A stretch of DNA of 64,000 bases from Cokeromyces recurvatus. Its lineage: Eukaryota > Mucoromycota > Mucoromycetes > Mucorales > Mucoraceae. Position numbers and translations under genes: made by a program. The stretch is from assembly GCF_025118155.1 (NCBI RefSeq), contig NW_026251406.1, forward strand, positions 131,501-195,500, given 5' to 3'. The notes under the pieces are model-generated. The model was given only the letters and a program-made list of their open reading frames with translations. It ran no database searches and was not told the DNA's origin. Each line of letters starts with the position of its first letter. Positions within the stretch are counted from its first letter, which is position 1. Of this stretch, positions 1-10,672 are shown piece by piece.

Positions 1-110
1 ATAAATATATAAATGTATATATATATATATATATCATGTAGAGTCATATCAACATGAGTACTATTCTTTACATATGTATATATATATATATATTTATATT
101 TATCACTTAC

Positions 111-731
111 AGGTTGGCTTAAAAAGATTTCCATAGCAGCACGACAAATAGCAGTAACTTCTGAATTTTTTAAACAAAGTTGTTTGGGTACCTTTGAAAG
201 ATAGCCTGCGTCTAATAAACGTCGAATATAATCATCAATTTGATTAAGAACAGATATGGGTGTTATACTGGTCATTGAGCTCACTGTGAGTTGATTCATA
301 GAACTCACAGTAAGCTGATTATTATCATCTACATCTAATGATGGTTTTTGAAGTGGTGGCCAAAAATCAGATTGTGCTAAAAGTTTATGTTGCTGTGGAT
401 TAGCTACTTTGCCCATATAAGCATCACGTGAAGCAACTGTATCTTCATTCTCATTTTCGTTAGTAGACTTGCTGATAGGATAATCTGGATTCAGTTGTGA
501 TAAAGCCGAATTCGAAATTTGTTGTTGTTGTTGTTGTTGATTACGGGGATGATGAGAAGATGTAATGAGAATAGAATTAAGAGATTGAGCTGTATTCACA
601 CTATATTCATTATCATTCGAAGGAAGATCTAAACGTGGTACTGAAAGTCGTTGTGGTGTGACATCTTTTGCACTACTAGAAGCTGCACGTTTATTTTTTT
701 TACTCTTTTTTTTAGAAATTGAATTACCCAT
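111..731 (-). CDS. PPZ1: PP-Z-type serine/threonine protein phosphatase, N-terminal exon (partial)
   Basis: First exon of a gene that continues off the left edge; 207 codons, phase 0, ending at a GTAAGT donor just below 111. The protein starts MGNSISKKKSKK, an N-myristoylation signal followed by a basic patch as in yeast Ppz1. A low-complexity, Q- and S-containing N-terminal extension follows. The last ~40 residues (LDAGY, CLKNSEV, AMEIFLSQP) match the start of the PP1-like catalytic domain of PP-Z enzymes; the metal-binding motifs would lie in missing exons. Ppz-type phosphatases control cation homeostasis and cell-wall integrity from the plasma membrane. The intron at the window edge holds (TA)n tracts at about 1-35 and 77-92. 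A plain PP1 is less likely because of the myristoylated extension. Confidence 0.85.
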
Positions 732-1753
732 TACAAAGAAGAATAATAAAAAAAAAAGGAAATTAAAATTTTTTGAAATAACAATAAGAAAAGGTAAATC
801 TAATGACTTGGAACCACATTATTATTATTATTATTTATTTTGGCGGGAATGTAATACATACCACTAGATGCACACCATTTTATGCAACAAAATGAATAAA
901 AAGGAAATTTTCTAAAATAGAAGAATAGCTATTTTTTTTTTTTTTTTTTTTTTTTTGAGTCAACCCTTCTTCATAATAAAGCTCTTTTATATAGCGACGA
1001 CTCGTATAATCCACAACTGGAACATATCAATAAAGATTGCTATTTATATTATGTCTTGATAATAATAGTATAATAAAGCCAATTTTATCAAACTATACGT
1101 AATATTTCAAACTATTTAAAAAAGATCTGATTAAATTTAATATTTCTTCAAGTAAATAAAAACTGTTCAAGTGGTGGAATTATCTAACTCCATAGTAGAC
1201 TATCACACGTCAAAGGAGTAATAAGTAATGATACATATATAAGACCCATTATTAGAAAATAGTGCAAACCATATTAGAAGAAGAAGAAGCAAGCAAGCAA
1301 ATGAAAACATCATTTAAATCAAGAACCCTTTTATATATAGTCATGCATAAATTAAGTGTGAATTCAATCCATATTCCTCAATAAAAGCTTAAAAGGAGGA
1401 GGAAGGGAAAGCAATTCTATAGATTAGAAAGCATCATGACGATAGTGTTGTAGTAATAGCTGAAAAATAGATATTTGTATACAAATCTATAAAAAGAATT
1501 CTTAAATACTGCTTATTACAACAGTGAAAATTACTTGTGATTGGCTTTTTAAAAAAAAAAATAGTGTTGTATAACAACAACAATTATGCTTTATAGTGTC
1601 ACATCTATGCGCTTACTATGCAACTTTGTATATATACGCGTATTTTAATTACTATGTAAAATCTGGTATTTTCTAAATTTAAACAAATAAAAATTATTTT
1701 TAGAAAATTACATGTCTGAAACCATTGTTTTATTAAAGAATTTTTTTTTCTTT
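732..1753. other. Intergenic, no gene seen
   Basis: About 1 kb between two minus-strand genes. It should hold the promoter of the PP-Z-type gene and the 3' UTR of nothing recognisable on the plus strand. A T25 run lies at 932-956. No coding frame or RNA gene is apparent. Confidence 0.6.
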
Positions 1754-2628
1754 TCAGTTCTTGACAGCGACATGGTTATATGAAATAGATCTTGGTGGTA
1801 TATAAGGTGGATTATTATTATTGTTATTATTAGAATAATAATAAGTATATAATGGTGCTGCAGTTGACTTGTATGATTGAAATTCAGTATTAGCAGTCAT
1901 GTAGTAGTAGTGTTGTTGTTGTTGTTGGTATTGCATTCTTGCTGTATAGGAAATTAAGATATTTGAAATTAAAACTTGTTCTCTTAATGGTCGTTTATAA
2001 TCTGATAATTTCATAAAAGACAATTCACAAATCATTCTTTCTATTGGTAAAGGATATCTTTTAGGTAAAGTGGGTATCAATGTTGGTTCCTCAGGTAGAA
2101 GTGATTCTGTAGATGATTTTTTAGATAATGATTTTTTATGAAATAGTCCAGTTAACCAAGAAGAAGAAGAAGACTTTTTTAATGAAGGCTTTTCTGCTGC
2201 TGTAGTAGTTGTCGTTGTCGCTGCTGTAGTAGTTGTCGTTGTCGCTGCTGTAGTAGTTGTCGTTGCCGCTGTCGTTGCCGCTGTCGTTGTTGCTGTCGTT
2301 ACCGCTATCGTTGCCGCTGTCGTTGTCTTTTTTAATTCGTTCTTTTTTTGATTCGTTGATTCCTCCTCTTCTGTAAAAAATGAAGAATAAGACATTGTCG
2401 ATAATAAAGATTTCCTCTTCCTTCGTCCTCTTCTCCTTATTACATTTGTATTAATTAACGCACTTAAATTCTGTTCTCCACCATTTGTTTCTATCCAATG
2501 TTCAAATTCACTTGGAACAATTTGTGTAATTTTTTTATTACTAAAAGAAATAAACAAACGTTTAATTTTGAAAGATATAATCGTTTATCACCCAGCGCAT
2601 ACCTTCTTAATGGTTGCCCATAAGTCAT
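1754..2628 (-). CDS. Zds_C-domain-like protein, low-complexity
   Basis: Two exons: 2603-2628 (MTYGQPLRR) and 1754-2540, joined over a 62-bp intron (donor GTATGC, acceptor TTTTAG) in frame; about 270 residues. The middle is a Thr/Ala repeat of about 45 residues. After it, a short ordered segment (RYPLPIERMICELSFMKL, then RPLREQVLISNIL) resembles, from memory, the C-terminal Zds domain of fungal Zds1-type proteins, which bind the PP2A regulatory subunit Cdc55. A Q-, Y- and N-rich tail follows. No enzymatic motif is visible. The Zds assignment rests on about 40 residues and needs a profile search. Otherwise it is a fungal-specific disordered protein. It is the neighbour of a PP-Z-type phosphatase gene on the same strand. 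Confidence 0.55.
2196..2330. repeat. 24-bp and 12-bp coding minisatellite (Thr/Ala repeat)
   Basis: Three near-perfect 24-bp units, starting near 2196, 2220 and 2244, then degenerate 12-bp units. In the minus-strand gene each 24-bp unit encodes two Ala and six Thr. Confidence 0.85.
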
Positions 2629-3257
2629 TCTATATTAACAAGTTAGAAAACAAAACAAAACAAAACAAAAAAAAGATGAATAGATAAAACAAATAAAATT
2701 TATTCATTTAAAATATGACAGTTTTTTTTTAACATAAAAATTAAAAACTCCCCTTTCTTTTTTAATTTTAATTTACTCAAGATTATGTGCTGTTGTAGAA
2801 TATAGAAAGAAAGATGGACAAGAGTAGTGAAAATGAAGACTCTTTTCTTTTGAGTCTTGCCTTTATTTAATACATTTAAATAAAATCACTTTTTAATATA
2901 TAAAGTCTTGCTGTTGTTGTTGTTGTGAATAATAGATGCTACTAAAATATGTACTACTACTTTAAAATCAGACAATCTTCAGGTTGTTATTTTCAGATCA
3001 ATTTAGGTTAAACTTTAGGGATTTAAAATCTTTCTACAAAGAAAGAAAATATCGCGATTTGAATGATAAATAATATTATACACGTATTTTTACTTTGTTT
3101 AGAAAATAAAATAAAATATATCTGACTAAAAAATAAAATAAAATAAAATACAATAAAATAAAATAAAAGGCTGTTATAGGGCTTGACACTATGACTGCTT
3201 TGTTTCAATTACAAATAAAAAGTAAAATTAAAATAAAACTTCCCTCATATATATTTT
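2629..3257. other. Intergenic, no gene seen
   Basis: About 630 bp containing an (AAAAT)n-like stretch around 3106-3170 and A/T runs. Short open frames here are translations of these repeats. Confidence 0.6.
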
Positions 3258-3569
3258 TTATTTAAATGCATAGATAAGTCTAAATCGAGTTGAGATATGT
3301 CCTGTTTCCACTTCTTCAAATGCTAATTTTAAATTATCTTCATAGATTTCATTTGTAACAAAAGGAACTAGTTCAGTGACCATCACTTTAACAGCAGGTA
3401 AAGCTAATTTCTGAATAGCTAAATATATTTCACCATTAAGTCCACCCCATGTGCCAATAGGTACATCATAATCTATTTCCTTGATATCTTTATAACCTGC
3501 CTCTTTTAGGAATCTTGCAATTTTATCAGCAATAAATGAATCCATATTTCTAGATGATAACGCCTTGTC

Positions 3570-3608
<39 letters not shown>

Positions 3609-4457
3609 AAAATATTATTTGCCTGGTTAAGGATTGAAAATCATATTTATTTATTTTTTTTTACTTACTCCATGTATTCATATTCTTAAACGCAGGTCCT
3701 CCATTCTTGTATTCATTCACAAGTTCTAATATTTCAATAGATCCGCCTGGTTTTAAAATACGCTTCATTTCTTGAATTGACCATAGATATTGATCCAAGG
3801 GGAATCCCATAACCAAGAAACGTTGAAAGACAAAGTCAAAGGAATCATCTTCAAATTGACTCAAGCCAGTTGTGCCTGCATTCAATATCTTGAATGTGAC
3901 ATTTGAGGGAAGGTCTTGATTGATAAAGACATCTGCCATATCTATACCGATGAATTCAGAGTTAGGGTAAAGACGTGCCATATCCTATTTTCAGAAACAC
4001 AACAAGTCTTTTAACATTGTGTAATGTAATGTATGTATTTATATCTATCCTTTACCAAACTCCACCAGCCAGGGCCACAACCAATATCTAGAACACGAAT
4101 ACCTTGCACTAGCTTTTCATGAATAGGCGATTTAAATAAACTAAATGAAAAATAAATAAATAAATGATGTATATAAAAAAGCTTCTACTTTCATTTTACC
4201 CTTCAATAACAAGTCTACGATAATAATAATAAATGAATACAAAACAATACAAAAAAAAATTCCTTTTATATAATCATCACTTACTTCCATAATTCATGGT
4301 TTAGCTTTAATCGATCCACTTCAGTTTGATCACTGGGCAAAATATAGGCTACATCTTGATCATTCGCAAGTCGACGTCCATTTTTCCATTCAAAGGAAAT
4401 CGTTTCTTCTTCTTTCGAATTTTGAATTTGGCTCTTATGTGTGATATCAGAGTACAT
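3258..4457 (-). CDS. SAM-dependent class I methyltransferase
   Basis: Four exons on the minus strand: 4285-4457, 4056-4140, 3669-3984 and 3258-3571; 888 nt, 295 residues. The Rossmann methyltransferase core is clear. Motif I is VLDIGCGPGWWSL, the acidic residue after beta-2 is in FIGIDMAD, motif IV is in DDSFDFVFQR, and a post-motif is RILKPGGSIEILE. The C-terminal helical part ends in a Trp-Gly-Gly-containing segment. The substrate is unknown; it resembles the large fungal 'methyltransferase type 11/25' group. The start is the first Met in the only frame that splices into motif I. The last intron is odd: the only acceptor restoring frame is the AG directly after an A32 tract (sense strand), giving an uninterrupted IDKALSSRNMDSF junction. 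Confidence 0.82.
3573..3604. repeat. T32 homopolymer in the last methyltransferase intron
   Basis: Uninterrupted T run; on the coding (minus) strand it is A32 immediately before the 3' splice-site AG. Confidence 0.95.
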
Positions 4458-4858
4458 TGTGTGTTTTAAAGAAGAAATAAATGCTTTACGATGATTGCCT
4501 CTTTATATACATTTATGTATTCTATGTTTTCTTTATTCATGATGGACTGTCAAAAGATGTTATCTTATTGGTCAGTTTGATGAATAGACCTGCATTGGTT
4601 GTTCCCTAATAGTCATGAAGGCTGTTGCTCCTCCCCCTTTCTTTTTATAATTTTTGTTCTTGTTCTCTCCCCCCCCCCACAATTTTATGGCGGATAATAA
4701 AAATATATACATCTATAATATGACATCATTTTCAGTATCTTAAATAAAGCGAAGGAGGGGGGGGATGTCTCCGAACAAGTGGCATGAGTGGTGTGTTTCC
4801 AATTATGTGGGGGACAATTTACAGATCTTGCTCTTTTTTTTTATAATCTTACAAATAC
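4458..4858. promoter_or_regulatory. Divergent intergenic region between methyltransferase and ESSS genes
   Basis: About 400 bp separating two divergently transcribed genes, so it must contain both promoters. It has C-run (4669-4678) and G-run (4757-4764) blocks, unusual for this AT-rich DNA. No specific site is assigned. Confidence 0.5.
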
Positions 4859-5450
4859 ATGATGATTACAAAAATCCTTAGTCGTTCATCTCGACTTGCT
4901 ACAGCTCGACCCATGTTACGTCGTGGTGGACATGGTACACCTTCTTATAATGAACCTGGAGGATATCTTTTCAACGAAAAAGTAATGCCAATAAATAAAA
5001 AAAAAAGAAATTTCAATTATTCTTCCACTCTTTATACAGCACATTATCACAAAAAAAAAAAAAATTATACACTCTCTTTTTTTCTTTTTTTTTTTTTTTC
5101 TATTCATCCAATGCATAAAATTGAAATTTTACCATCTTTTGATTAAAAAAAAACGATGATTACTTACAAAAGATGTGCTTTTTTCTATAGGTTCGTGTTA
5201 AAGAAGATTGGGAAGATATTTATTATGTCGGCATGGGCGGTGGATTTCTGTTGATAGCCGTCGCTTTATATTACAAACCTGATACCAGGTAAAATACATG
5301 GTTATGTTATATATATATAAATGTGTGTGTATGTGTATTCATATAAAAATATTTTTTTTTCCTTTTAGCGTTGTCACTTGGGCGAAAAAAGAAGCTGAAA
5401 AGTCATTAAAAGAAAAGGGAATTAGTCTTGACTATAAAAAGACTGCATAA
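4859..5450 (+). CDS. NADH:ubiquinone oxidoreductase ESSS subunit (NDUFB11-like)
   Basis: Three exons: 4859-4981, 5191-5288 and 5369-5450; 303 nt, 100 residues. The start is a basic, Ser/Arg-rich presequence-like region (mitochondrial). The family core follows: NEPGGYLFNEK, then VKEDWEDIYYVGMGGG, one hydrophobic membrane segment (FLLIAVALYY), KPDTS and a terminal WAKKEA. This fits the small single-pass accessory subunit of the complex I membrane arm. Either of two adjacent ATGs (4859, 4862) could start it. It lies 121 bp upstream of elongin C on the same strand. Confidence 0.78.
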
Positions 5451-5571
5451 AACTATTTAATTTAATAAATTTCTCTTTCCTCTCTCTATTTTTTTTTTTT
5501 CTTTCTCTCTATAGATAACACTTTTTTTTTTTTTTTTTTTTACTTTTTTTTTTTTGTTTTTTTATTTGGAA

Positions 5572-6037
5572 ATGTCGAGTGAAGAAGAATCAGAATATGT
5601 AAAGCTTATTAGTGGTGATGGCTTTGAATTCATTATTCATCGCGAAGCTGCTATACGTTCTGGCACTATCAAAAATATGCTTTGTGGTCCAGGTATTATA
5701 ACAATAATCGATGAAAGGAGAGGGGGGGGAGGGAAAAGAAAAAGAAAATGGGATGATAAAGTAACAATGCTCTTCAAGTCCAATTTAGAGAATCAGTCGA
5801 TAATGAAATTACTTTTCGAGACATAAAGTAGGATAAACCTAATCTCTACTACTACTACTAATGATAATAATAGATACTCATTTAAATTGAAATAGGGCTG
5901 TTATATTGGATATCGTTTGTCAATATCTTTATTATAAATGGAATTATGAAGGTTCAACTACGGAAATTCCTGAATTTAAAGTTGATCCAGAACTTGTATT
6001 AGAAACTCTCATGACAGCTGATTTCCTTGAATGTTAG
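5572..6037 (+). CDS. ELC1: Elongin C (Skp1/BTB-fold adaptor)
   Basis: Three exons: 5572-5692, 5779-5827 and 5896-6037; 312 nt, 103 residues, the usual length. Family landmarks are [53 protein letters not shown] and a final ADFLEC ending at the stop, as in other elongin C proteins. It is an adaptor in cullin-type E3 ubiquitin ligases (with elongin A/BC-box proteins) and in transcription elongation. The first junction gives Gly-Pro-Val where GPG is usual. An unspliced reading of exon 1 would run on into intron sequence and lose the family motifs. Confidence 0.92.
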
Positions 6038-6882
6038 CAGTTTATTGAAATAGATGTGACAAAAAAAAAAGGAGGAATGAAAGAATTATTTTATTTCAAA
6101 AATCAATAAATAATGTAGTGACAAATTACACATTGTAGCGAACTTTAATCATTCATTTCAATTGTCATTTTCAACAGCCTTTTTTTTTTTTTAAGGGATA
6201 AATGATGTAGTGTTCTTATAGGTAGTTATAAGAGCTTCTTCTTGTTTTGAATTATGCGTAATCCAAATACACGCATGAGCTTACCAGCCATCATGTTTAT
6301 TTAGAATCGAAAGCTAATGTTGGTTCTATGTAATTATAGATTGACGATGAATATAACTTCCGCCTTTTATTAGTATAGTCTACATTATTGCTTTCTAAAA
6401 AAAAATGTTGCGATAAATTCCACTCCTTGATGAAATCATCAAAATGCTATGTTTATTTTTATTATTATTATTATTATTATTAAAAAAAAAAAGCATAATG
6501 TTTGATCCTCTCAGAAAAAAAGCTAGGAAACTAAATGATATACATGATCTGTAAATGCTCTGATAAATAGGTTATTTCTCCTGCTCTCAAAACAAAAAGA
6601 GATGTGTCCCTTATTTTTAAGGTGATATCTTTAAATAGACCATCTTACTTCCTTGCTTGAAATAGAAGAGACCCTCATTGCTATAATCATAATATATATA
6701 TTGATCATGTCTCATGTATACAAAAGGACAAAAAGGGTTCAAAAGCAAAGATAATACACACACACACACAAAAGGTGATTTTATTCACGTATATGGATAG
6801 TAACAATAATGCTATTATTCACTATTAAATCAATGCCTGGATAGGTCAGAAAGACATGGGATATTATCATACTATTTTAGAA
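6038..6882. other. Convergent intergenic region, no gene seen
   Basis: About 845 bp between the 3' ends of elongin C (+) and the Kre9-like gene (-). It has a (TTA)n stretch at about 6459-6482 and a (CA)n stretch near 6760. No coding signal recognised. Confidence 0.55.
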
Positions 6883-7729
6883 TTAGTGTGATTCTTTGCC
6901 CTTTTTTGTTGTAGTCGTCTTCTTCTTTTTGATAGTATGGACTTTTTGTTTAGGAAGAGAATGACAGCGGACATATTTTCCAGAATTGTTTTGGATACGC
7001 TCATCATGTGCAGGATACCCGATACAGATAGCAGAAGAAGAAGGGGACTTTTTCTTATCTACATTTTTCTTCTTGGTGGTCTTTTTGGCAGGAGTTGACT
7101 TTTTAGCTGACTTTTTTGTAATTGATTTCTTTTGACGAGTGGTGGTGGTGGTGGTAGTGGTGGTGGTCTTCTTTGTACTCTTCTTCTTCTGTGTCGTCTT
7201 TTTATGTTTAGTTGTAGTTGATTTAAAATACTTGTTCTTAATATGAATATAGCCTGCAAACGAAATATCATTCGCACTTGGCCCTGCTTCAATTACACTT
7301 AAAAAAAAAAAAAAGAAAGTAAATACAAATATGAACATAAACATAGACTACATTACATGCTTACTATTTCTTTGGTTTAAGACTTTTGGGAATCTTCCAT
7401 GAATAATGACCCAAGGAAGCATCGACATTATCAGCAATAAGACCATTAATGACAAGAGCCTTTGAAGGACCAGAAGCGTATTGAAGACGAATAGGTTTTG
7501 TATCTTCATCATTGACATTCCTGTTAAGCAAAGTTTCAGGTTTTAATAAATAAAAACAAAAAAAAAACGAATGATAATAAAAGACGTTTTAAAGTGTATT
7601 ATAGTACCATTTGATTTGTACAGTAGATCCAGCTTCCCATACATCATTTGGTTTTGGAGAAGTTAAACTAATAGAACTTGCCCATGCAAATGAAAACGAT
7701 AACCAAATCAAGACTAAAGATTTCAACAT
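6883..7729 (-). CDS. Secreted Kre9/Knh1-like N-terminal domain protein with Lys/Thr-rich tail
   Basis: Three exons: 7608-7729, 7365-7520 and 6883-7297; 693 nt, 230 residues. It begins with a signal peptide (MLKSLVLIWLSFSFAWAS). Next comes the motif found in the Ig-like Kre9/Knh1-type domain of fungal surface proteins (SLTSPKPNDVWEAGSTVQI; later PIRLQYASGP and HYSWKIPKSL). The second half departs from the usual Ser/Thr-rich GPI tail. It is a very basic Lys/Thr block with one T10 run, a Cys-containing segment (ICIGYPAHDE, YVRCHSL), then a Lys/Thr tail. No GPI-like hydrophobic C terminus is seen. It is probably extracellular or wall-associated, with unknown function. Confidence 0.75.
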
Positions 7730-8191
7730 TTTTTATTTTTTATAAATAAAGGAATGGGATGAGTAAAAAGTCTAATAGAAACAAAGAGAGAAATGAGGAA
7801 TAAAATAATATATATTTTTTTTTTATTTTATCATACAATAATTTACGGTAATAAATTTAGTCATACATTTGTTTTTATCCTAGCTTATTATTGTAGATCC
7901 TTACAAAGTAACACAAACAATAGAACAGAAACAGGCACGCTAACCATTACTATATTACGATTAAACATTTTTATTATTTTTATAAATTAAAATTTATAAA
8001 ATGACCTATAAGCACATAATACCTTTGTTATATTAGATTGCCCAGGTCAGTTCAAATTGTGTGGAAAAAAAAAAGTATCTAAAAACCCTCTTACGGGACA
8101 AGAGGTAAAAAGGCAAAGGAAAGGAAGAAGAGAAGATGATAAAGAAAGGAGGGGAATATTGCTAACAAGTTGAAAGGGACAACCAGTTGAG
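7730..8191. other. Intergenic, no gene seen
   Basis: Promoter side of the Kre9-like gene, ending at a mobile-element relic. No recognisable coding sequence. Confidence 0.5.
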
Positions 8192-8582
8192 TCATTTCCT
8201 GTCTAGGTCAAGAAGTGGAGGTGGTAATTCGTCGTGTATTAAGTAATCCATTTCCTGTAGAATGGTGCACACAACTGGCCAGCGATAAAGCCAGGCAGAA
8301 ACATCTTGAGAATTTCGGTACTTCTGCTGAGGAAGATGATTTAAAAGAAAGGAAAGGGGATCTGCAATTGATCGTGGCAAGAATAAACGGGTGTGTATGT
8401 GCAAGCATTTAGTGGCATGTGACCGACCAAAGTGTACATAAGGATGATAGAGGCAGGCTTTAGGTATTCCTTCGGGTAGCCAACCAAGACGCCATCGAAT
8501 AGTTCGATTACGCTCACTGTGTGTCATGGGTAACCAGAGTATCGGATCAATAATCAGATTGGGGCGGCAAGCGGGAGGGTAT
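8192..8582 (-). mobile_element. Non-LTR retrotransposon fragment (C-terminal part of reverse transcriptase)
   Basis: About 130 open codons on the minus strand. Landmarks: CRPNLIIDPILWLPM, HSERNRTIRWRLGWLP, a Cys-His-His-Cys knuckle (C..YHP, then FGRSHATKC), RSIADPLSFLLNHLP and WLYRWPVVCTIL. I recognise these as the C terminus of LINE-like reverse transcriptases abundant in Mucorales genomes. The polymerase domain is absent, so this is a truncated relic. Base composition is less AT-rich than the surroundings. A second, homologous but more damaged fragment lies at 10741-11020 in the opposite orientation. Confidence 0.75.
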
Positions 8583-8608
8583 ATTTTATTTCAAATTCAG
8601 ACGATGTT

Positions 8609-8610
<2 letters not shown>

Positions 8611-8649
<39 letters not shown>
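8611..8649. repeat. T39 homopolymer
   Basis: Pure T run between the reverse-transcriptase fragment and the Fanzor relic; on the minus strand it is A39 about 85 nt after the Fanzor stop. Confidence 0.95.
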
Positions 8650-8650
<1 letters not shown>

Positions 8651-8734
8651 AACGAAACAAAAATGGAAATTAGATAAAAAGAAAAAAAACAACAGTTTTC
8701 GGACAATCAAGTGTATGTATGTAAGTTACCTGCA

Positions 8735-10634
8735 TCATACTTTTACTCTATCAGTATTTCCTCCCTCAGGAGAACCGTCGTCGGGAGGCATAGAGCGGAC
8801 TTTTTTGGAAGTGGAAGTGGTGGTGCTTGTTGAAGCACGTTTTGATGTTTCCCTTTTGAATCTAGAGGAGCGACCAAGGGCTTGCCTGTGGCTTAACACA
8901 ATATCTCTAAAATTCAAAACGGTAGCCAAGTCTCTGTTCCAGAGTCGAGAAGGCACTAAACATTTTTGATTTGTACATCTAGCGAAAGAAAATATAAGAA
9001 ATTGTCTTTTTTTTAAAAAAATAAAAAAAAATAAAATAAAACTGATGTTTACCGTAACAGGCCGTGGTACTCGACTACTGGATACTTGCCTCGCATATGC
9101 AGTCGAGGGTTCTTGACATGAGATAATTTTCTCAACTTCCCATTTTTACATTCGGGGAAGAACAACGATGTCTTGTATTCGTCTAACAAGTATACTTGTA
9201 ACCCTTCTTTCTTCAACATCCTCCTCATACCAACACCTCTGATAGGTTCGTGATATTTTGTATTACTGGCGAACCAGTTGCCAAGAACAAGTACACAGTC
9301 ATCACCGAATTTTTGCTTTAACGTCTTTGCCAGACGGGCGTCTGATTGTTTCCTATTGATATTAGAGGAAAGCTTTATTTTCCTGAAAGGAAGTGATCCA
9401 GGATAATCACTTCGATAATAGTTTGAAAGGAGATTGCTTGCATCTCATCTTGCTTCTAAATATCTAGAGTACTTCTGGGGATCAACTGTCGAAGTGGAAT
9501 GCGTAGTCAAAAACTATTTCCAAATCACTGACTGTCTTGGGCTTGTTTTACTGACGAAATTTCCTAAATTTCCTTGACTTTGTCTCCTTAGCCCTTTGAT
9601 TGATGGTGTACCGATATATGAAGCTATCGTGTCTTGATTCGCGTTTCTCGCCCATGCAAAATAACACATCCCTTCTACCAGGATCTATAAATATGCATTT
9701 GATGGTGGTACGTTGAAGCTCTTTGTTGTTCAACTTATCGATATATTGAAACTCGTTTTTGTCTGTTTGCAAACTTTTACTGGTATTTCTTGTGCCTCCT
9801 TTGCTGGTTTCCTTGTTTTGTTTCAATATCGAGACCCCAACACCATCTGTATGGATCATTCCACGAAACTTGAGTGACTTTGCATCACCTTGATCTTTTA
9901 GAGCCTTGCAGGAAATGTTGACGACTTTTCCCCCCAAATAAGGTTTTTATCTAGTTTTGATCTTTGGGGAATCTTCCAAAATAGTGTTATTTAATATTAT
10001 AGAATTAATGGTGACATAACATGGTATATGAGTTCGCCTTCATGGGAAGCATGCGAATGATTTGGAACCTAAACATTCACACAAATCAGCTAATTTATAA
10101 TATGCTTTTAAGTGAGTAATAGGACTCGCTTTGCAGTCATAATAAATGTTGTTGTTCTTGAATTTATATTGTGAACTGTAAATGCAAAAAAAAAAAAAAA
10201 ATCTTGTATATGCGCGATCGCTTCTTCGGTTAACTGATCCACAGGTAAACTTTGGATATTTCCTGAAGCAACTGATAACTTCAATTGAGTGCAAGGTTGT
10301 GTTATCTCGTTTTTAATGTTAATCTCTTCTTCAGCCACTTTTCGCTTTTTCAATATTTTTCTTCTTGCCGCTGTTCTGTCTTTTTGCTGTGTCAGTAAAT
10401 TTACGAACATCCTAAGCTTATTGCCAAATTACAGCATGATGCCGTTTTTGTAGGCAGTATCTATCTTTGCACACTCGTATGCAGCAATTTTGTTGAGAAT
10501 ATTTCAATTCTAAGAGGGGGTATAGCCACATAATCTACACTATTCGTTCAAGTATTTCTTAATCAAATTTCTAAACTCTGTGATTTTAGTTGATTTTGTA
10601 GGTGGTAACTTCTTCGTATGTTGCACAAGTGACG

Positions 10635-10672
<38 letters not shown>

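Noticed and set aside
8215..8412. Plus-strand open frame opposite the reverse-transcriptase fragment
   Set aside because: Shadow of the minus-strand coding remnant; no family motif, and the minus-strand translation matches a retroelement C terminus.
8490..8515. ttcgattacgc resembling a tRNA B box
   Set aside because: Falls inside the reverse-transcriptase fragment and has no matching A box or cloverleaf pairing.
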